From Opitutia bacterium (GTDB taxonomy: Bacteria; Verrucomicrobiota; Verrucomicrobiia; Opitutales; UBA953): a stretch of 18,937 nucleotides of DNA. This document shows, piece by piece, positions 15,600 to 18,937 of the stretch. A program made the translations under genes and the position numbers. The notes under the pieces were generated by a model. It searched no databases, was not told the DNA's origin, and saw only the letters and a program-made list of their open reading frames with translations. The number at the start of each line of letters is the position of its first letter. Position 1 is the first letter of the stretch. The DNA lies in the NCBI GenBank assembly GCA_947378905.1, contig CANCLV010000019.1, positions 1 through 18,937 of the forward strand, read 5' to 3'.

Positions 15600-16454
15600 T
15601 TATTCAGCCCAAGTTTGGCCTCGGCGTAAAGCGTCCGCCATCTGAATAATTTTCTTTAAGCGCGAAAAATCATGCGCGCGAATCATGTGGCAACCTTGGG
15701 CAATTCCCCAGGTCGCTGTGACTTCATTGCCTACTTCGCGCTGCAACGGATTTTTCTCATTAAGCACTAAACCGAGAGTAGATTTGCGACTCGTTCCGAG
15801 CATGATGGGAAATCCGAGTGCAGTAATTTTTTCTAAATTTCGCACGAGCATAAGATTCTGCTGAGGAGTTTTTCCAAATCCGAATCCGGGATCCAACCAA
15901 AGTTGTTCGGGTGTGACTCCCGCCTCTAAACAAAAGTTAACAGATAGTTTTAAGTCGCTCAGCATTTCAGGCCAAAAGTCCTTATAATTAGCCTCTTTTC
16001 TGCGATGCATTAAAATGAGCGGACATTTTAACTGCGCGGCAACTTTAGCCATCGCAGAAGATTTTCCCGACACTTCCCAGCGGGCTCCCTCAACGTCATT
16101 AATTATATCTGCACCATTTTCGACCGCACATTGGGCGACGGCTGATTTGTAGGTATCGACTGAAAGTGGTACACGCGGAAATTTTTTTCGGAGCGCGATG
16201 ATGACGGGTTTTAATCGTGCGAGTTCAATTTCTTCAGAAATGGACTGCGAGCCGGGTCGGGTTGATTCTGCACCCAAATCTAAAATATCGACTCCTTGAT
16301 CGAGCAGGCTTTGAGCTCGCACGAGTGCCGAAGTAATATCTGTGACTTCGCCCCCGTCAGAAAAAGAATCAGGGGTGATATTTATAATCCCCATCATCAG
16401 GGTGCGTTGCCGCCAGTCGGGCAGGGGGGTGCCATGTGGACTCTTCCAGGACAT
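15600..16454 (-). CDS. folP: Dihydropteroate synthase
   Basis: Joins para-aminobenzoate with the pterin pyrophosphate to make dihydropteroate, the step blocked by sulfonamides. TIM-barrel signatures are complete: GIINITPDSFSDGG (residues 22-35), DLGAESTRPGS (59-69), LSVDTYKSAVA, GADIINDVEGA, LILMHRR, LWLDPGFGFGKT and IMLGTSRKS. Numbered from the ATG at 16454 the protein has 284 aa. The frame is open up to a TTG at 16490, which would add 12 residues. I prefer the ATG because a minus-strand TATAAT at 16501-16506 would place transcription start almost on the TTG. An AGGAG lies between the two but is too far from the ATG, so the start stays uncertain. It is divergent from coxB. Confidence 0.95.
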   Translation of the reverse strand: MSWKSPHGTPLPDWRQRTLMMGIINITPDSFSDGGEVTDITSALVRAQSLLDQGVDILDLGAESTRPGSQSISEEIELARLKPVIIALRKKFPRVPLSVDTYKSAVAQCAVENGADIINDVEGARWEVSGKSSAMAKVAAQLKCPLILMHRRKEANYKDFWPEMLSDLKLSVNFCLEAGVTPEQLWLDPGFGFGKTPQQNLMLVRNLEKITALGFPIMLGTSRKSTLGLVLNEKNPLQREVGNEVTATWGIAQGCHMIRAHDFSRLKKIIQMADALRRGQTWAE

Positions 16455-16547
16455 AGATGTAGGGGGTAAACTCCTAAACCAAGGGAGCAACCCACAATAA
16501 ATTATAGGGTAGTAGCCATTAGCCCCCAGACTATTAGTGGAGGTGAT

Positions 16548-16577
16548 TTGAATTAATTATTCATAAATACTTAATAT
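16548..16577 (+). promoter_or_regulatory. Possible sigma70-type promoter for coxB-coxA
   Basis: In the AT-rich folP-coxB intergenic region, TTGAAT at 16548-16553 and TAATAT at 16572-16577 are 18 nt apart. Transcription would start near 16584 with a leader of about 70 nt. A second -10-like hexamer, TATGAT at 16622-16627, has no good -35, so the true promoter is not fixed. Confidence 0.3.
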
Positions 16578-16580
16578 ACA

Positions 16581-16594
16581 ATGACTTAAATCAT
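16581..16594. promoter_or_regulatory. Possible Crp/Fnr-type binding palindrome upstream of coxB
   Basis: ATGAC-TTAA-ATCAT is an imperfect dyad with the TGAnnnnnnTCA core and spacing used by Crp/Fnr-family regulators (FNR consensus TTGAT-N4-ATCAA). It lies in the oxidase promoter region, about 60 nt before the start codon. Such short matches arise by chance in AT-rich DNA, so this is only a candidate. Confidence 0.22.
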
Positions 16595-16641
16595 AACCAT
16601 CGGCCTTATATTGTGCGAGACTATGATGTTTAAATACACGC

Positions 16642-16646
16642 AGGAG
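16642..16646 (+). promoter_or_regulatory. Ribosome binding site that supports the TTG start of coxB
   Basis: AGGAG lies 8 nt before the TTG at 16655. It is a canonical site, and the later in-frame ATG at 16709 has nothing comparable. This is why the TTG start is preferred. Confidence 0.7.
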
Positions 16647-16654
16647 AGCGGTGC

Positions 16655-17992
16655 TTGCAAATCAGCCAGATTTTACGAACTTTTGCACAGTCCGAAATAC
16701 GTATTCCAATGTTTTCACGCATTTTTAACAAGGTCCACCTCTTCACCATTTCCATTTTTGGAATTTTGGTGAGCGCCTGCTCGCGCGACGACTTAAATGT
16801 TCGTCAGTCGACCCTCGATCCCAAGGGCCCTGTGGCGAAGATGCAGTTCGATGTGTTCATGGACACGGTTTGGCTAGTGCTCGTTCTCTTTGCGATTGTT
16901 GGCGGCCTACTGGTTTATGCAGTGATTCGTTTTCGCGCCCGTGCAGGTGAAGACACACGTCCGAAGGTAGAAGAAGGCCACGGTAATCCTTTAGTAGAGA
17001 TTGGCTTAATTACCGCATCGATTGGCGCCTTAGTTTTTATCGCGATCCCAACACTGAGTGCAATCTGGTACACCGATGATGTTCCCGCTGAAGCGATTCC
17101 TGCTTCAAAACTTTCTGCTTGGTATCAGCACCTCGATGAGAATGGAAAAGAAAATTATCCCAAAGCTCTCGCAGGTGATGTTTTAGAAATCGACGTCATT
17201 GGTAAACAGTGGTGGTTCCGTTTCGAATATCCACAATTAGGATTAACTGCCGATGCTAAGCACACCGTACCTAACGAAATTGTTATTCCCCGCGGTAAAG
17301 CAGTTCGTTTAAATTTACGTTCGGAAGATGTGATTCACTCCTTCTGGTTGCCCAAGATTGCTGGTAAGGTTGACTTAATGCCTGGCCGTAAAAACAAGAT
17401 GTGGATTCAGGCCGATCAAGTGGGTCACTATTACGGTCAATGCGCAGAATTCTGCGGCGACTCTCACGCCTACATGCTCTTCCGTTGTAATGTGGTGGAG
17501 CCCGAAGAATTTGCAAAATGGGTCAAAGCTCAAAAAGCAGAAGCTGCTCCCGTTGAGCCGAATTCCAAAGCTGAAAAAGGAAAAGCTTTATTTGCCGCCA
17601 AGACTTGTGCGATGTGCCACAATATTTCTGGACACTTCGGTGCGGGTAACTTTGCACCTGACTTAACTCACGTCGCTTCACGTCGCTCACTCGCGGGTGC
17701 GTGGCTCGATAACCGTGATCGTAAAGCTCAGTTAGCTTTAGAAGTTCAAACGAAGAATACTGAATCAACGACCCCCGTTGATCCTGCTGTGCTTAAGGCC
17801 AACTTAATTAAATGGATCGGTTCCTCGGGTACCTCTCACGGTATCGATGGTCAGCCTACTAAAGATGTTAAGCCCGGCAACCGCATGCATTATTACAAGA
17901 TGTTCAATGTGGTGAGTCTCAATGAGAGCCACCAACAATTCACCGCTGAGGAACTCGATTGTTTAGCGGAATATCTCTTAACTCTAAAATAA
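16655..17992 (+). CDS. coxB: Cytochrome c oxidase subunit II with fused cytochrome c domain (caa3-type)
   Basis: Electron-entry subunit of an aa3-type terminal oxidase, anchored in the membrane with its domains outside the cytosol. The N-terminal signal ends in a lipobox, LVSAC (Cys42). Two transmembrane helices follow at about 70-93 and 114-138. The cupredoxin domain holds KQWWFRFEYP (184-193) and the CuA ligands His228 (DVIHSFW) and Cys263, Glu265, Cys267, His271 and Met274 in CAEFCGDSHAYM. A C-terminal cytochrome c domain begins near residue 307, with heme motif CAMCH (318-322) and probable axial Met411 in GNRMHYY. The TTG start is chosen for its strong ribosome site; ATG 16709 (residue 19) would still leave a signal peptide. 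coxA follows after 10 nt. Confidence 0.96.
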   Translation: MQISQILRTFAQSEIRIPMFSRIFNKVHLFTISIFGILVSACSRDDLNVRQSTLDPKGPVAKMQFDVFMDTVWLVLVLFAIVGGLLVYAVIRFRARAGEDTRPKVEEGHGNPLVEIGLITASIGALVFIAIPTLSAIWYTDDVPAEAIPASKLSAWYQHLDENGKENYPKALAGDVLEIDVIGKQWWFRFEYPQLGLTADAKHTVPNEIVIPRGKAVRLNLRSEDVIHSFWLPKIAGKVDLMPGRKNKMWIQADQVGHYYGQCAEFCGDSHAYMLFRCNVVEPEEFAKWVKAQKAEAAPVEPNSKAEKGKALFAAKTCAMCHNISGHFGAGNFAPDLTHVASRRSLAGAWLDNRDRKAQLALEVQTKNTESTTPVDPAVLKANLIKWIGSSGTSHGIDGQPTKDVKPGNRMHYYKMFNVVSLNESHQQFTAEELDCLAEYLLTLK

Positions 17993-18002
17993 TTTAAATC
18001 CA

Positions 18003-18937
18003 ATGTCACACGACTCCCATCACGCGCCTGTAGCCTCTAAATTGGAACTCGCCCCTGAACGCAGCGATCTCGGCTTAATCCGCCCTGATCGTTCAACAGG
18101 TTGGGCCGATTGGCTCACCACCGTCGACCACAAGAAAATCGGTATCATGTATGGCGCCTTTGCGATGTTGTTCTTCTTGGTGGGTGGCGTTGAAGCTTTG
18201 GCGATTCGTACACAGTTGGCTCGTCCCGATAACGATTTCGTGACGGCTCGTATGTATAATCAGCTCTTCACGATGCACGGCACCACGATGATCTTCTTGG
18301 GTGTGATGCCTCTCTCTGCTGCGTTCTTTAATTTCCTCGTACCTCTGCAAATCGGTGCACGCGACGTCGCCTTCCCACGACTCAACGCTTTCTCGCTTTG
18401 GACATTCGTAGCGGGAGCGTTTGTTTTAAACAGTAGCTGGTTGTTTGAATTCGGCCACCTCGCTGGTTGGTTTAAAAATTTCGATTGGTATAAGAGTTTA
18501 GTTTATACCGACTTTGCACCAGCTAACGGTTGGTTCAGTTACGCTCCACTCTCTGGTACATTTGGTCAGGCCGATGCAGCTTTACACTCTCCGCGCTTCA
18601 CGGGCGTGGGTACAGACTTCTGGATTATCGGTATTCAAATTCTCGGCGTCGCTTCTTTAGCCGCTTCGTTCAACTTTATTTGCACCATCATCAACATGCG
18701 TGCGAAGGGTATGACGATGATGCGTCTCCCAGTGTTTACTTGGATGACATTGGTAACCTCGATTTTAATCATCTTAGCTTTCCCTGCGATCACCGTCGCG
18801 CTGATTGAATTAATGTTCGACCGTCAGTTTGGTGCTAACTTCTTTAATCCTTCTGCCGGTGGTCAGCCGATTCTCTGGCAACACCTCTTCTGGATTTTCG
18901 GTCACCCCGAAGTTTATATCTTAGTATTACCTGCGAT
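18003..18937 (+). CDS. coxA: Cytochrome c oxidase subunit I, N-terminal part, cut by window edge
   Basis: Catalytic heme-copper subunit that reduces oxygen and pumps protons. 311 codons are present without a stop. The start MSHDSHHAPV lies 10 nt after coxB. The protein reads TTVDHKKIGIMYGAFAMLFF (39-58), QLFTMHGTTMIFLG with the low-spin heme ligand His92, NFLVPLQIGARDVAFPRLNA, and LFWIFGHPEVYI, in which His301 is the CuB ligand and Tyr305 the residue cross-linked to it. That His-Tyr pair, together with the fused-cytochrome CoxB, points to an A-family aa3/caa3 oxidase. Residues about 148-203, between membrane spans III and IV, are longer than in common family members. The remaining CuB ligands and the heme a3 ligand lie beyond the window. 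Confidence 0.97.
   Translation, partial: MSHDSHHAPVASKLELAPERSDLGLIRPDRSTGWADWLTTVDHKKIGIMYGAFAMLFFLVGGVEALAIRTQLARPDNDFVTARMYNQLFTMHGTTMIFLGVMPLSAAFFNFLVPLQIGARDVAFPRLNAFSLWTFVAGAFVLNSSWLFEFGHLAGWFKNFDWYKSLVYTDFAPANGWFSYAPLSGTFGQADAALHSPRFTGVGTDFWIIGIQILGVASLAASFNFICTIINMRAKGMTMMRLPVFTWMTLVTSILIILAFPAITVALIELMFDRQFGANFFNPSAGGQPILWQHLFWIFGHPEVYILVLPA

Noticed and set aside
16501..16506. Minus-strand TATAAT upstream of folP
   Set aside because: A perfect -10 by sequence, but the -35 region at the proper distance is GC-rich and unlike TTGACA. I used it only as weak support for the folP start choice.
18093..18350. 85-codon minus-strand frame and a 92-codon plus-strand frame (18530-18808) inside coxA
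   Set aside because: Both overlap the conserved coxA reading frame that starts at 18003; neither has family features.

Overview
The window is an ordinary, densely packed stretch of bacterial chromosome. Intergenic gaps are short, the largest being about 200 bp, and many neighbouring genes overlap by 1-4 nt. By eye the base composition is moderate, in the mid-40s % GC. The genes are mostly housekeeping: DNA polymerase III alpha, TyrRS, AccD, FolC, ComF, RsmE, GcvT/GcvH, FolP and cytochrome oxidase. The gene content, a PEGA-domain lipoprotein, weak Shine-Dalgarno usage and an AccD of unusual type would fit the PVC superphylum, perhaps Verrucomicrobiota/Opitutae. That placement is inference from general resemblance, not a search result.

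Layout. (1) 1-2513, minus strand: tyrS, a family 8 glycosyltransferase and the 5' end of dnaE follow one another. (2) 2613-8034, plus strand: an M20 metallodipeptidase, a family 2 glycosyltransferase (4-nt overlap), accD, folC and an RluA-type pseudouridine synthase (4-nt overlap). (3) 8020-10579: comF runs toward the pseudouridine synthase gene. It is divergent from a PatB/MalY-type aminotransferase gene that is coupled to an unrecognised membrane protein. (4) 10550-14000, minus strand: gcvT, gcvH, thiH and rsmE lie head to tail and are probably co-transcribed. (5) 14033-15381: a lipoprotein gene (PEGA domain, long helical region, SHOCT-like end) with its own intrinsic terminator. (6) 15507-15582: tRNA-Thr(UGU). 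(7) folP on the minus strand is divergent from coxB-coxA on the plus strand. CoxB carries a fused cytochrome c domain (caa3-type), and coxA is cut by the window edge.

How the genes work together: folC, folP, gcvT and gcvH all belong to folate and one-carbon metabolism. coxB and coxA form the core of a respiratory terminal oxidase. The two glycosyltransferases are isolated from any visible polysaccharide locus. I found no mobile element, CRISPR array, phage gene, toxin-antitoxin pair or defence island. I do not see a previously undescribed system here. The most notable points are an AccD whose zinc ribbon has lost three of four cysteines, the lone glycosyltransferases inside housekeeping gene strings, the gcvT-gcvH-thiH grouping without gcvP, the coiled-coil lipoprotein, and an extended loop in CoxA.
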